A DNA stretch of 43,397 nucleotides from JBATTK01 sp049670505 (GTDB lineage: Bacteria > Bacteroidota > Bacteroidia > Flavobacteriales > Flavobacteriaceae). Shown here in pieces: positions 24,335-32,740 of this stretch (position 1 is its first letter; every line of letters begins with the position of its first letter). The DNA lies in assembly GCA_049670505.1 (NCBI GenBank), contig JBATTK010000170.1:1-43397 (forward strand), written 5' to 3'. A program made the position numbers and the translations under genes. The notes under the pieces were generated by a model, which searched no databases, was not told the origin of the DNA, and saw only the letters and a program-made list of their open reading frames with translations.

Positions 24335-24931
24335 ATGGATAAGGCACCTACATTGATTTGTATACCTGACATCAGCGGGTTTACAGAATTTATGAGTAAA
24401 GTGGATTTTGAACTTGGGGCGAAGGTGGTGCCATCACTCCTGAACAATATTGTCTATTCCAACGAGATCGGGCTTAAGGTCTCTGAAATAGAAGGAGATG
24501 CCGTACTCTTCTACCGACAGGGAAAACTTCCCTCGCTGGCAGTACTCATTGACCAGTGCAAAAATTTTTATAAGGAATTCTACGAACATCTATCCGAACT
24601 GCGTAAAAAACACGATGAATCGGAAGATGCCGCCAAGATACCGGAAATTCTCGGCCTCAAGATTATACTGCACTACGGATGCGAAATTGCTCCCGTAACT
24701 ATTGGAAAGCATATTAAATTGATGGGGGAGGACGTCATAGCGGCCCATCGTCTTCTGAAGAACGCCATACCCATCGACGAATATATCCTGATATCCCATG
24801 AACTATTGGAACAATATTCTCGAGATCTTGAAAATACCGTGGACTGGACCAAAATACGGAAGGGATCTATCCAGGACGATCATATAGGCAAGATACGGTT
24901 CAGTTATGTGCCCTTGAATCCTTTACTCTAA
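24335..24931 (+). CDS. DUF2652 protein, class III nucleotidyl-cyclase-like fold
   Basis: 198 aa from ATG 24335; upstream codons are open but begin with TTG. LICIPDISGFTEFMSKVDFE has the first metal-type Asp of class III cyclases, and VSEIEGDAVLFYRQG the second (GDA). IILHYGCEIAPVTIG, KLMGEDVIAAHRLLKNAIPI and YILISHELLEQY follow the core order of a cyclase domain. DUF2652 is a Bacteroidetes family of unproven activity; the two Asp residues are compatible with nucleotide chemistry. It is divergent from the kinase-like/DUF5706 operon, sharing the 232-bp region 24103-24334, which is a suggestive but unproven link. Confidence 0.75.
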   Translation: MDKAPTLICIPDISGFTEFMSKVDFELGAKVVPSLLNNIVYSNEIGLKVSEIEGDAVLFYRQGKLPSLAVLIDQCKNFYKEFYEHLSELRKKHDESEDAAKIPEILGLKIILHYGCEIAPVTIGKHIKLMGEDVIAAHRLLKNAIPIDEYILISHELLEQYSRDLENTVDWTKIRKGSIQDDHIGKIRFSYVPLNPLL

Positions 24932-24947
24932 AAGATTTCTCGACCAC

Positions 24948-25115
24948 CTATAGCGGCTTGCGACCGGAGATGATATTATAGAGAATTATGATTACGGCAA
25001 TTACGATTAGGATATGGATTAAGCTATTGGTGCCGAGACCCGGAACTATGCCCAAGAGCCCCAAGAGCCAAATAATGATACATATGACGGCCACTAGCCA
25101 TAGAATGCTTCTCAT
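24948..25115 (-). CDS. Small lmo0937-family membrane protein, 55 aa
   Basis: Start at ATG 25115 gives MRSILWLVAVICIIIWLLGL, the family-type opening, then GIVPGLGTNSLIHILIVIAVIIILYNIISG. Two TM helices are joined by a short Gly/Pro turn. The family is common in stress-responsive Bacteroidetes and Firmicutes loci; function unknown. The frame is open further upstream but those residues do not belong to the family. It ends 17 bp after the DUF2652 stop on the other strand. Confidence 0.8.
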   Translation of the reverse strand: MRSILWLVAVICIIIWLLGLLGIVPGLGTNSLIHILIVIAVIIILYNIISGRKPL

Positions 25116-25162
25116 AATGATTAGTTTTTGGTTTACTCGAAGATAATGAAATTTTACCAATC

Positions 25163-25303
25163 TTAATTTTTAGATCGTTTCCGGGGGCCCTTTTTCCGAT
25201 ACAGGCCGTATCCATATTTTGCCGCCTTGTATCCAAAATACAAGAGTGCCATTTTCTTGTTTCCCAATAGTATTCTGTTGAAGAGCAATCTTCTTAATGC
25301 CAT
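25163..25303 (-). CDS. Short basic peptide, 46 aa
   Basis: ATG 25303 opens MALRRLLFNRILLGNKKMAL, then LYFGYKAAKYGYGLYRKKGP and RKRSKN to the TAA at 25163. Strongly basic, with one amphipathic or weakly hydrophobic stretch (MALLYFGYKAAKYGYGLY). It lies 47 bp upstream of the lmo0937-type gene in the same direction, in an envelope/stress cluster. No family recognised; the gene is supported by position, start context and composition only. Confidence 0.5.
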   Translation of the reverse strand: MALRRLLFNRILLGNKKMALLYFGYKAAKYGYGLYRKKGPRKRSKN

Positions 25304-25432
25304 GACGCTTTTTTTTAAAGAAAATTAGTTGCAGTTAGAGTGACTTTGTTTCAAATATTAAAAGGAAGCTTACTTCGCCGGTCGGGTATCAAAAAAAAAC
25401 GGGGGTACATCTCAAGATTTACATCTTTGGGT

Positions 25433-25864
25433 TCAATTGATGATAGTCCCGTTTTCCTTCATTTCAACATCCTTGTTCTTCCCCTTCTGTTTAAATTCGA
25501 TATCGTAGAATCTGCCCTTGCTATGGTGATCGACCTCCTCGATTTCGGTAATCTCCAAACCTTTAAAATCTTCTTTCAACTTATCTTTTATGGCTTTGGG
25601 CAAATCCTCCTTCTTGATACTCCGCTCCGTTTCTATCCATTTTCCCTCAGGGCTGAAATCCGCTCTTAGGCTTTTACCGTTCACCTTAAAATTGGACTCG
25701 AAATTCCCGTTGGCATCCACATGCCAGTCCGGGTCGTTCTCACCGGGGTATTTTTGTACGAATGCCTTCTGTACTGCTTCCGGAGCTTTCTTTTGAGCGG
25801 AAGAGCATGCCGAGAACATAAGGCTTAGGAACAGTAATGCAAAAAAATGTGATCGTATTTTCAT
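25433..25864 (-). CDS. PepSY-like lipoprotein
   Basis: 143 aa. MKIRSHFFALLFLSLMFSAC gives the lipobox (MFSAC). The mature part follows PepSY-like (PF11396) proteins: VQKAFVQKYPGENDPDWHVD, NFESNFKVNGKSLRADFSPE, GKWIETERSIKKEDLPKAIK, then a second half DFKGLEITEIEEVDHHSKG with FYDIEFKQKGKNKDVEM. These periplasmic proteins are presumed inhibitors or chaperones. It is separated by 129 bp from the small basic gene; the leader ATTTTC is A/T-rich as in its neighbours. Confidence 0.85.
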   Translation of the reverse strand: MKIRSHFFALLFLSLMFSACSSAQKKAPEAVQKAFVQKYPGENDPDWHVDANGNFESNFKVNGKSLRADFSPEGKWIETERSIKKEDLPKAIKDKLKEDFKGLEITEIEEVDHHSKGRFYDIEFKQKGKNKDVEMKENGTIIN

Positions 25865-26016
25865 GATTTTCCTCTTTAGACTACAAAGTACTTATTATAG
25901 ACCGGACAATGTTGGCGTATAAGAAATGGATTTTAACTCTATCGGTAACAGCAATAACGCTATTTCAAAAAATTTACCGTAATTGACAGACAGCTTTTAT
26001 ATTAGACGGAGTATGA

Positions 26017-26745
26017 TCAGGTCAATGGATCTTTTCGAAAGACTTCTACCAGATTGAAGATAAGGATACAGAAAAACACCCATATCATCCCAGCTATAAA
26101 ACCACCGGCGATGTCCGAAGGGAAGTGTACCCCGAGATATATTCTACTAATACCAATACTCAGTACAAACAAGATAAGGAAAATGAACAAGACCGATTTT
26201 AAAATAATATTCATCTTGAACTTATAGACTAGATACATCAAAAAACCGTAGAAGGCCATTGCGCTCATGGCGTGACCGCTTGGATAGCTCAAGGTCTTCA
26301 CGACTACAAGGTGTTCGATGCCGGGCCGGGCCCTATCGATGAACCTTTTTAACATCATATTGGAAATAGTCGCCAAAAGAAGTACTAGGGTGATCTGAGC
26401 GATATATTTCCATCGCTTGAATACCAAAATCGTCAAAAGAACACTTATCCCCAATACAATCAGGTAACCGTTTACATCCCCGACCTCCGTCATAAACTTG
26501 AAATATTTTGTAATGGATGGGCTGCGATGAGCAATGACATATTGTGTAATTTGATGATCATAAGAGGCCAATGTTTCCGTTTTAAGTGTTGCGGTAAGTT
26601 CAACAAAGAGGTTTATGCACCCAAGCACAAGGACCAAAGCTATCACCACAGTAATAATATAGGGTAGTTTCTGATAGTACTGCCTGAATTTGGGAAATAG
26701 GATCGTTCTTATCCGTTGTATGAGCACTCTTAGGATTTCCTTCAT
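26017..26745 (-). CDS. PAP2-family membrane phosphatase
   Basis: 242 aa, about six TM helices. The three PAP2 motifs are intact: KRFIDRARP (KX6RP), YPSGHAMS (PSGH) and SRIYLGVHFPSD (SRX5HX3D). Members dephosphorylate lipid phosphates such as undecaprenyl pyrophosphate, phosphatidate or PGP at the outer face of the inner membrane. The N-terminus (LIQRIRTILFPKFRQYYQKL) is basic and cytoplasmic, then PYIITVVIALVLVLGCINLF starts the TM core. Single gene by spacing; the start sits after ATCGTTTAATTTAG, a weak resemblance to the boundary motif that I do not count. Confidence 0.9.
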   Translation of the reverse strand: MKEILRVLIQRIRTILFPKFRQYYQKLPYIITVVIALVLVLGCINLFVELTATLKTETLASYDHQITQYVIAHRSPSITKYFKFMTEVGDVNGYLIVLGISVLLTILVFKRWKYIAQITLVLLLATISNMMLKRFIDRARPGIEHLVVVKTLSYPSGHAMSAMAFYGFLMYLVYKFKMNIILKSVLFIFLILFVLSIGISRIYLGVHFPSDIAGGFIAGMIWVFFCILIFNLVEVFRKDPLT

Positions 26746-26768
26746 TTAGTATCGTTTAATTTAGTTAT

Positions 26769-27020
26769 TCAGTCTTTCTCTTCTATATCCCCGCTTAAGA
26801 TACAAACTATTCCACGCTTCATGGCTAGCTGTATATGATTAACAATTTTTGTGGATATCGCATTCTGTTTGCATTTAATCAACCGAAAATCGGCATCGTT
26901 TGCATATTTGCGATCGTTCACAAACTGGTTTCCAATGGCCGACAATATCTTGTCAACGCTTCTGCCATATTCTCCATGCTTAAAATTTTCAATACATCTG
27001 GAACTTATGGAAACAAAGGC
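26769..27020 (-). other. Open 83-codon frame without a start, unassigned
   Basis: The 351-bp gap between PAP2 and the FAD/NAD(P) gene holds a minus-strand frame from a TAG (27021-27023) to TGA (26769-26771): FVSISSRCIENFKHGEYGRS, then VDKILSAIGNQFVNDRKYAN, ... RGIVCILSGDIEEKD. There is no ATG in the first 75 codons, so it is a remnant or chance frame. Composition is protein-like. No family recognised. Confidence 0.25.
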
Positions 27021-27096
27021 CTATATCGAAAAGATAGAAAGGCAAAAAAAGGTTGAACAATCGTTGTAAGAAACTAAAAAATCAATGGTTCCAAAA

Positions 27097-28839
27097 TTAA
27101 TTCGGCATTCGCTCTACAACACCTTCCGCCCACAACTCGGAACGCAACCCAAAACATTCAAGAATCGCATCAACACCTATCAGAGTGCCTTTCGATAAAC
27201 GGCCCAGAACCGCCAAGGGAATCTTGTCCCTTTCTTCAGATAGGGCAACACAGCCATTTTTATAGGTTTCAATACCCAATTCACCATGTACGGGCTCGAC
27301 CAATGATTCGTGCAACAGATTGCAAACAATAGGGGAGTCTATGTCCAACAATTTTGGTGGATCAAGTACCGAATTTATCATCAAGTCAGCTATAATCGAT
27401 TTCTTGCCCTTTGAAAGTTCCCACCCTTTTTCGGTAGTCCTTATATCGGGGTCGTTCACGAAATCCAATGTTACTATACCTATCTTGATCAATGCGAGCA
27501 ACTGCTGTAAACTTGCCACGGGAGGTCCATAGGAGTAGCGTTTGATTCGTTCATCCAATTCGACAATATCCGCAATAATTTCAGCTTCTAAATTAGAAAA
27601 TGAAACGGCTTTATACAGGGTTGGTTGACAATGTCGCCAGACATGGCCTATGCAAAAATCAAGACTTATCGATTCCGTGCCCGTGGCCATACCAACAAAT
27701 GCTTTCAAGGTTTCTTCGGCGGTATTGGTCTTTGGAACGATTAACGGGTGCTCAAATTCTTCATCTGAAAGCCAAGCGTTGATTATCTTATGAAGTTCTT
27801 CCTCCTCCAAATCATAACTATAAGCCTTATCACCAAGGTCTTTGAAAACCCTGAAAGCTATGGGTTCAATTGTGCCAATAAGAAATTGGATGTCAGTGGC
27901 AGTGCCTTTTTCAGCAATGTGGCCTACCGTAGTTTTAAAATCTTCTTTTTCTTCATCCGTGGGGAAAAACCATCTATCGATTTCCAGATTTAAAAGTTTT
28001 GGGGCCATGGGCAATCCATCCAGAGAAAAAGGAACAATTTCGCTTGGCTCCTTACCACTTTTCAAATAGATCATTTTCTGGGTAGCTTCGTCCACGACCT
28101 TGAATTCCCCACCAAGACCAATGGTTAAAGCCCGCATCACATCTATCATGGCCAGACCGAACCCTCTCAACGCTACAACACTATATGTACCGAGCAATTT
28201 GGATTTCAAAATGTCTGAAACTGGGTAAGGCTTGGTTATCAATTCTACCATGTTATTTTCTTCAACATACGCAGACCAATCCAAAATTTGTTTAGAATTC
28301 TTCGTGGACTGATGCCCTATGGTCAATACCAACTCCTCCGATTGATGGATGGTTCCGTCTTTCAAGGCAATGGTGAACTTCCCCTCGTTCCAATCCATTT
28401 CTATAACCTCGCCTTTAATGACTTGTAACAAGTTTGCCTTTTCCAAAACGGAGGCGATCGAAACGTAACGTTCATAAAGGTATTTGCCTAAAGTGGAGCG
28501 CAACGGAAACTTATCCGGTACGGAGCCACTATTCTCATTCTTGTCATAACCGGCCCATTCCTGATATGAAGGAAATGATGGGATCAGAAAATCATCGCAT
28601 TTGACTTCTTGCCTTCCGGAAATAGTAAGCCCCCTTTCCGAAACGTTCAACCAATTGGTGTCCGGTTGGTCCGCATCATAAACATGGCCGGCTCCGGGAA
28701 GTTCCCTGCTTTCAAAGAACATCGTCTGAAAGGATGTCAGGCCACCTTTGATCGCCATATGACCATATATGCTTTCAAGAGCGGATAAACCTCGAGGGCC
28801 TCCGCCCACTATGGCCAAATTTTTTATCGCTGTTTTCAT
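27097..28839 (-). CDS. FAD/NAD(P)-binding protein, PF13454 type
   Basis: 580 aa. LAIVGGGPRGLSALESIYGH has the dinucleotide-binding GxGxxG; PGAGHVYDADQPDTNWLNVS and ELVLTIGHQST are typical of the FAD-NAD(P)-binding family (PF13454), as is VALRGFGLAMIDVMRALTIG in the middle. A role in ornithine/lysine-type N-hydroxylation or a related redox reaction has been suggested for relatives, but the substrate cannot be read here. Cytoplasmic, no TM. It starts 61 bp downstream of the MOSC protein on the same strand, so the two may form an operon with linked redox functions. Confidence 0.8.
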   Translation of the reverse strand: MKTAIKNLAIVGGGPRGLSALESIYGHMAIKGGLTSFQTMFFESRELPGAGHVYDADQPDTNWLNVSERGLTISGRQEVKCDDFLIPSFPSYQEWAGYDKNENSGSVPDKFPLRSTLGKYLYERYVSIASVLEKANLLQVIKGEVIEMDWNEGKFTIALKDGTIHQSEELVLTIGHQSTKNSKQILDWSAYVEENNMVELITKPYPVSDILKSKLLGTYSVVALRGFGLAMIDVMRALTIGLGGEFKVVDEATQKMIYLKSGKEPSEIVPFSLDGLPMAPKLLNLEIDRWFFPTDEEKEDFKTTVGHIAEKGTATDIQFLIGTIEPIAFRVFKDLGDKAYSYDLEEEELHKIINAWLSDEEFEHPLIVPKTNTAEETLKAFVGMATGTESISLDFCIGHVWRHCQPTLYKAVSFSNLEAEIIADIVELDERIKRYSYGPPVASLQQLLALIKIGIVTLDFVNDPDIRTTEKGWELSKGKKSIIADLMINSVLDPPKLLDIDSPIVCNLLHESLVEPVHGELGIETYKNGCVALSEERDKIPLAVLGRLSKGTLIGVDAILECFGLRSELWAEGVVERMPN

Positions 28840-28899
28840 TCTATTTTCAATCCATACTTTTTAGTAGAAAGTAATCTCCTTGATTTTGATCAGGGTACG

Positions 28900-29700
28900 T
28901 TAACGCGCTATGGTAACTTCATTTCCAACTTGAATGCTCCCGCTTTTTCTCGGAACGAGATATATTCCAAAAGTCAAGGGTTCATTTCGGTCGTTACGAA
29001 AATTGGCCAGTGTCGCCAAAGGCTCCATATCTTCATCCTTAGTAGAGGTCATAGGGTCAATTGTAGTGAAAATACATCGTTTGCATGTATAATGCACTTT
29101 GAATTCACAACCATTAATGAGGACTTTTTTCCAATGGTCCTCTTCAAAGGCGCTACCGCCCTTGACAACTATATTGGGCCTAAAATGTAATGGGGTTACA
29201 TTTTTATCCAGTATCGAATTCAAATGGTTCAAGGATTCCTCCGAGATTAAATGGATGGGAGATACATCCGCATATCCCACAAAATCCCCGATTTCTCCAC
29301 CCCTTCCAATATCAACGCGGCGAAAGTTATCCTTGATCCATACCAGGCGACACGACGTTCCAAGAATAGTACTGATCCAATCGGAGGCCATGGAATCCAT
29401 GAGCAACCCTTCCACGTTATGCCGAAATAACTTGAAACCGACTTTACAGTGTTCATCCTTGGGCATGGCAACCGCTATTCTATTTCGACCATTTTCTGAA
29501 AGCTGTAACACGTTGCCAACATAGTTGGCAACGATAGCGGTCAGTTTAGGATATTCCCTTCCGGTAATGGCCCTATTGTTTTCATCTATTGTAACCAGAG
29601 TTCTATCATTGAGGATTCCGGTAGATGCTATATCCGCATTTTCCATCATTATCGCCCTACCGGATTTCAAAGGATAGGAATAAATACGATTTACTATCAT
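28900..29700 (-). CDS. MOSC-domain protein (YcbX/mARC-like)
   Basis: 266 aa. The N-terminal beta-barrel (RIYSYPLKSGRAIMMENADI, GILNDRTLVTIDENNRAITG) is followed by a MOSC domain: DFVGYADVSPIHLISEESLN, LHFRPNIVVKGGSAFEEDHW and VHYTCKRCIFTTIDPMTSTK, whose first cysteine region matches the molybdenum-cofactor ligand area of YcbX/mARC. These proteins reduce N-hydroxylated compounds with Moco. Unlike YcbX there is no C-terminal ferredoxin domain, so an external reductant is needed; the adjoining FAD/NAD(P) protein is a possible partner (inference). Confidence 0.85.
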   Translation of the reverse strand: MIVNRIYSYPLKSGRAIMMENADIASTGILNDRTLVTIDENNRAITGREYPKLTAIVANYVGNVLQLSENGRNRIAVAMPKDEHCKVGFKLFRHNVEGLLMDSMASDWISTILGTSCRLVWIKDNFRRVDIGRGGEIGDFVGYADVSPIHLISEESLNHLNSILDKNVTPLHFRPNIVVKGGSAFEEDHWKKVLINGCEFKVHYTCKRCIFTTIDPMTSTKDEDMEPLATLANFRNDRNEPLTFGIYLVPRKSGSIQVGNEVTIAR

Positions 29701-29889
29701 AATTGAGAAATTTGTTACTCTTTTAAACGCTTACATATGCTTGAAGGAAACAATACTTCAATGCTGTTTATGCAATATCTCATTTTGAACTATGGGTTTG
29801 AAAGTAAGCTAAATATTTATTCGATAACGGTATTTCAGTAAAACAACAAAAAGAATCTTTGTAACCTATTAACCATTAATATCAAAACT

Positions 29890-30043
29890 ATGTCCATATT
29901 GACCATTATCCTAAACATTTTATTGCCCCCTCTTTCCGTATTTCTAAAGCACGGTGTGGGAATAACTTTATTGATTAGTATACTCCTTACCCTTCTGGCT
30001 TGGTTACCTTAGAGTTATTCATGCATTCTTGGCAAATAAATAG
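29890..30043 (+). pseudogene. YqaE/Pmp3-family membrane peptide, frameshifted
   Basis: ATG 29890 opens MSILTIILNILLPPLSVFLK, then HGVGITLLISILLTLLAWLP and a TAG at 30010-30012, ten residues short. Skipping one T there restores R-VIHAFLANK to a TAG at 30041-30043, the usual end (WLPGVIHAF...). The intact paralogue at 41194-41346 shows exactly this ending. So a single-nucleotide insertion truncates the second helix's tail. Such proteins are two-helix membrane peptides linked to cation and membrane stress. A shortened product may still be made; a sequencing error is the other explanation. Confidence 0.75.
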
Positions 30044-30044
30044 G

Positions 30045-30067
30045 AAAACCCCTTAATGGGGTTTTTT
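30045..30067. terminator. Bidirectional-type terminator hairpin
   Basis: AAAACCCC (30045-30052) pairs with GGGGTTTT (30058-30065) over TTAAT, with T-run on the plus side and A-run preceding it. It immediately follows the YqaE pseudogene and lies 26 bp beyond the end of the convergent DUF2383 gene, so it can stop both. Confidence 0.8.
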
Positions 30068-30093
30068 GTTGTGATATTGAATAAAACATAGTT

Positions 30094-30546
30094 TTATCTA
30101 AAATCTTCTAAAATATCAGAAGTTTCCAAATCGTTCTGAATAGAATCGCGCTGTTCCCTTAGAATCTCCTTTACCCGGACAGGGACATGGGTTTCGGACA
30201 AAACTTCATTATACTCCTCTATGGCCGATTTATCTCCACGGACCGCTTCTTCAAGCATGGACTCATCATTATCACTCGAAAAGAAAGCTTTTACATCCAT
30301 CCAAGTACGATGCGCAGCTCCAGCAGTAGTTCCCTCAATTTCCTCATTACCCAAGCTTAGTTCAGGGGAAGCGTTCTTTAATTGCATCAAAAAGTTCTTT
30401 CTATTGTCTACTCTTCCCAGAAAATAACTTTTGGTGCTGGCATCTTTTGAATTCTCAGCGGCTTTCTGAAATCCTTTTATTGCGTCTTCGTTTTTGTTGA
30501 TTACATCGCGTAATCTTTTTTCAATTCTTTTTACATCTTCATTCAT
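30094..30546 (-). CDS. DUF2383/PA2169-family four-helix-bundle protein
   Basis: 150 aa of almost pure helix: LRDVINKNEDAIKGFQKAAE, KSYFLGRVDNRKNFLMQLKN, GTTAGAAHRTWMDVKAFFSS, EEAVRGDKSAIEEYNEVLSE, REQRDSIQNDLETSDILE. The central TxxGxxHRxWxDhK motif is the family signature. Ferritin-like four-helix proteins of this type occur in stress-responsive clusters; no metal-binding site is evident. Cytoplasmic. It ends facing the terminator at 30045-30067. Confidence 0.85.
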   Translation of the reverse strand: MNEDVKRIEKRLRDVINKNEDAIKGFQKAAENSKDASTKSYFLGRVDNRKNFLMQLKNASPELSLGNEEIEGTTAGAAHRTWMDVKAFFSSDNDESMLEEAVRGDKSAIEEYNEVLSETHVPVRVKEILREQRDSIQNDLETSDILEDFR

Positions 30547-30689
30547 GATATTTGTATTAGGATCTATTACTATTATTATATCGGCAAACTAGTCAATCAA
30601 AAGTGAATACTTTAGCTTTTTCGAATCATTAAATAACACATTAGCTTTTTTAACTATGATAATTGGTTTCAAAATCACAATAGATCTTA

Positions 30690-30860
30690 TTAACCTACCG
30701 ATGTCAATGTACCCCAAGTGGCCATCAAGAACTTTTTGTTGATAATAATGAATTGTCTATCCATCGCCGGGGCGGTAAATATAACATCCAGCGCTGCGTA
30801 TATCGGGTCACGATCTTTTGATAAAAGTATTTTATGTACTTGAACTTTATAACTCCATAT
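30690..30860 (-). other. Open frame ~56 codons without start, unassigned remnant
   Basis: Within the 670-bp gap a minus-strand frame reads VQVHKILLSKDRDPIYAALD, then VIFTAPAMDRQFIIINKKFL and MATWGTLTSVG before TAA at 30690-30692. The frame is closed upstream by a stop near 30863 and has no usable early start. It looks like the tail of a protein but I cannot name the family. Confidence 0.25.
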
Positions 30861-30898
30861 CTATCTACCATAAATTGTTTCTGACTTTAAACTTACCA

Positions 30899-31173
30899 AT
30901 CGAAACTTGTTTGGAGTTGGAGAAAACTTACATTCTTCCAAAATTTAAGGGAATGGTATAGGTAAATCGGTTTTAGAGGATATTATTGAGAAAGGAGAGG
31001 AATGAGTGAAAAAAATCTGTTTTTATCCGTAATTGACACTAACGAAAATGTAATTGCATTTTATGAAGAACTTGATTTAAAATTCGATAGTGAAACAACT
31101 TTGGATATTACATTTTTCAAGGAAGAGTTGAAAAGAAATGCATAGGATGGTAAAAGAATTAATTGGAAAATAG
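30899..31173 (+). pseudogene. GNAT-family N-acetyltransferase, at least three frameshifts
   Basis: Four pieces in changing frames read in order as the C-terminal half of a GNAT enzyme: LELEKTYILPKFKG (30911-30952); GIGKSVLEDIIEKGE (from 30955), containing the acetyl-CoA loop; SEKNLFLSVIDTNENVIAFY and EELDLKF (from 31002), with the usual N-x-x-A/V-FYE-L-x-F end; and MHRMVKELIGK (31138-31173). Each junction is explained by one missing or added A in an A-run. The N-terminal half is missing. Dead gene, still recognisable, so recently decayed; several junctions make one sequencing error unlikely. Confidence 0.75.
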
Positions 31174-31217
31174 CTGGCATCAGACAAAGAGCTTTGACTA
31201 TATTTTACAACAGCAAT

Positions 31218-32222
31218 CTATTTTAGGGAAATTCTTTCAAGGGATCGGTAAATACTTTTATCGATAAAAAGCCATGGTTCGTAAAATTTGTATTCGTAAA
31301 TTATGGAAGTCCTTTTCTCCAGTTCGTTCCCCTTTTCCGAAAGTGTAATAACGGAATCATTTTTGTTCAATAGTCCCATCTCCAATAAATCTTGGACAAA
31401 TTTCAATGTTTCCTCATTACTATGTCCCCAGGTGGACCTTGCTAGAAATCGATCCACATCAAGATTCCCATGATCATATACGCTTCCCAATAGTTCCATC
31501 ATAGGATGGGTCAATCTGCCATAATGTTCCGGGATACTATCCAGGATGAACTCATACCTATAATGTGCTTGGTCGTTTCTAAGCGCTACTAAGTCGCCCA
31601 TGGCAGTCATTAATTGTAGAAATTTATTATTGGAATCCTCAAATCTTAAGATAGAGTGTTTACGATTTTCAACTGACCGGTTTATCCCCGAAAAATCTTT
31701 GCGAAGTGAATTTTCCGAAACTTTTTTGAAAACCGTAAGAATGGAATCATTAATTGGATGAGATAATTGTTTGTTATATTCCAGTTCTAGATTATTCAAC
31801 AGTCTTTTCCCTTCTTTGGTCAAAGCGTAGCCCACTGACCTTTTACACATCACTCCTTTTTCAACCAATAGATTATAACTGCTTTCAACAAATCCATCTT
31901 TTGAAAACGGGTATTTAATCTTGAAGTCTTCAATTTCAAGAGGCTTAAAATCCGAGTTTTGAACCAGCATGTTGAACAGGCTCATTTCGGACATCGATAA
32001 ACTGTTTCTTTCAGCAACTTCCTGAAGGACCAATTGGGTCTTGGGTCTAATTATTTCATTGTTGTAATGAAAATAGGTTTTAAACCAAATTGAATCGTTC
32101 ACGAATCTCTCTTGAGCGATGACGACTTCGGACGTTACATTTTTAGACTTTCGGGATCTTTTGCAAGAATGGATGCAAATTGTCAGAATAAAAAGTACTA
32201 CTATCCTATTTTGTAGCTTCAT
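31218..32222 (-). CDS. Exported protein with winged-helix-like regions, 334 aa
   Basis: MKLQNRIVVLFILTICIHSC is a signal or lipoprotein-type leader (weak lipobox IHSC). Beyond it are two similar units ending like winged helices: LVEKGVMCKRSVGYALTKEG-KRLL (~res 120-145) and LLEMGLLNKNDSVITLSEKG-NELE (~285-310). The part YGRLTHPMMELLGSVYDHGN resembles the SCO6745-type helical family. A DNA-binding-like fold in an exported protein is odd; the leader may instead be a membrane anchor. It overlaps the DUF4287 gene by 17 bp and is probably co-expressed with it. No firm family assignment. Confidence 0.5.
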   Translation of the reverse strand: MKLQNRIVVLFILTICIHSCKRSRKSKNVTSEVVIAQERFVNDSIWFKTYFHYNNEIIRPKTQLVLQEVAERNSLSMSEMSLFNMLVQNSDFKPLEIEDFKIKYPFSKDGFVESSYNLLVEKGVMCKRSVGYALTKEGKRLLNNLELEYNKQLSHPINDSILTVFKKVSENSLRKDFSGINRSVENRKHSILRFEDSNNKFLQLMTAMGDLVALRNDQAHYRYEFILDSIPEHYGRLTHPMMELLGSVYDHGNLDVDRFLARSTWGHSNEETLKFVQDLLEMGLLNKNDSVITLSEKGNELEKRTSIIYEYKFYEPWLFIDKSIYRSLERISLK

Positions 32223-32730
32223 AGGCCATTTTTAAATACTCTTTTACCTCTTTATTGAAGGCTTCAGGGGATTCAAGGCGGACCCTATGGGATACCATTG
32301 CGTTGAAATTACCTGATTCTTCAAGGTCTATTGAGACATCTTTTGGAAATTTAATTCCCAGGTCCAAACGTGTTTTTGTAGACGGTTGTATAATGGCGAA
32401 CTGTTTTTGAGCCCTGGTGCTTACATACGCCTTTTTAGCGACGAGTTCAACATCTTCCAGATCTTCCAGAAATTTTTTGATTTCAGCGTAAATGGGCAGC
32501 AATGACTCTTTCCCCTTATATTGGTTCTCCAACAGTATCTCATCACTAATAGAATTTGCATCGGCCTCTCTAAACTTTAGGGAAACAAAATTTGCGAATC
32601 CATAGGTAAAGTTGTGCTTGGATTTTAAGAATTCGATGATGGCTTTGTGTTTTTCTATTTTGGAATCCTTGACCACTTTCATCCAATGTTTCAAGGGCTT
32701 TCCGGTTTTTTTTAATAATCCGTTTTCCAT
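32206..32730 (-). CDS. DUF4287/DUF5655 domain protein
   Basis: 174 aa. The N-terminal ~60 residues follow DUF4287 (KKTGKPLKHWMKVVKDS, KHKAIIEFLKSKHNFTYGFA, NFVSLKFREAD). The rest follows DUF5655: YAEIKKFLEDLEDVELVAKK, AYVSTRAQKQFAIIQPSTKT, RLDLGIKF, ESGNFNAMVSHRVRLESPEA. The combination is common in soil and marine bacteria; DUF5655 is thought to be a nucleic-acid-related fold but activity is unproven. Cytoplasmic. It sits 10 bp downstream of the DUF1761 gene and overlaps the next gene by 17 bp, so the three genes 33151-31218 look like one transcript. Confidence 0.85.
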   Translation of the reverse strand: MENGLLKKTGKPLKHWMKVVKDSKIEKHKAIIEFLKSKHNFTYGFANFVSLKFREADANSISDEILLENQYKGKESLLPIYAEIKKFLEDLEDVELVAKKAYVSTRAQKQFAIIQPSTKTRLDLGIKFPKDVSIDLEESGNFNAMVSHRVRLESPEAFNKEVKEYLKMAYEATK

Positions 32731-32740
32731 ATCTTTTGAT

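Noticed and set aside
21551..24931. Canonical Pycsar defence system
   Set aside because: DUF2652 is not a typical PycC cyclase, the genes are divergent and a kinase-like gene intervenes; kept only as a hypothesis.
26750..26770. Motif copy before the PAP2 gene (ATCGTTTAATTTAG)
   Set aside because: Too many differences from the consensus after the first eight bases.
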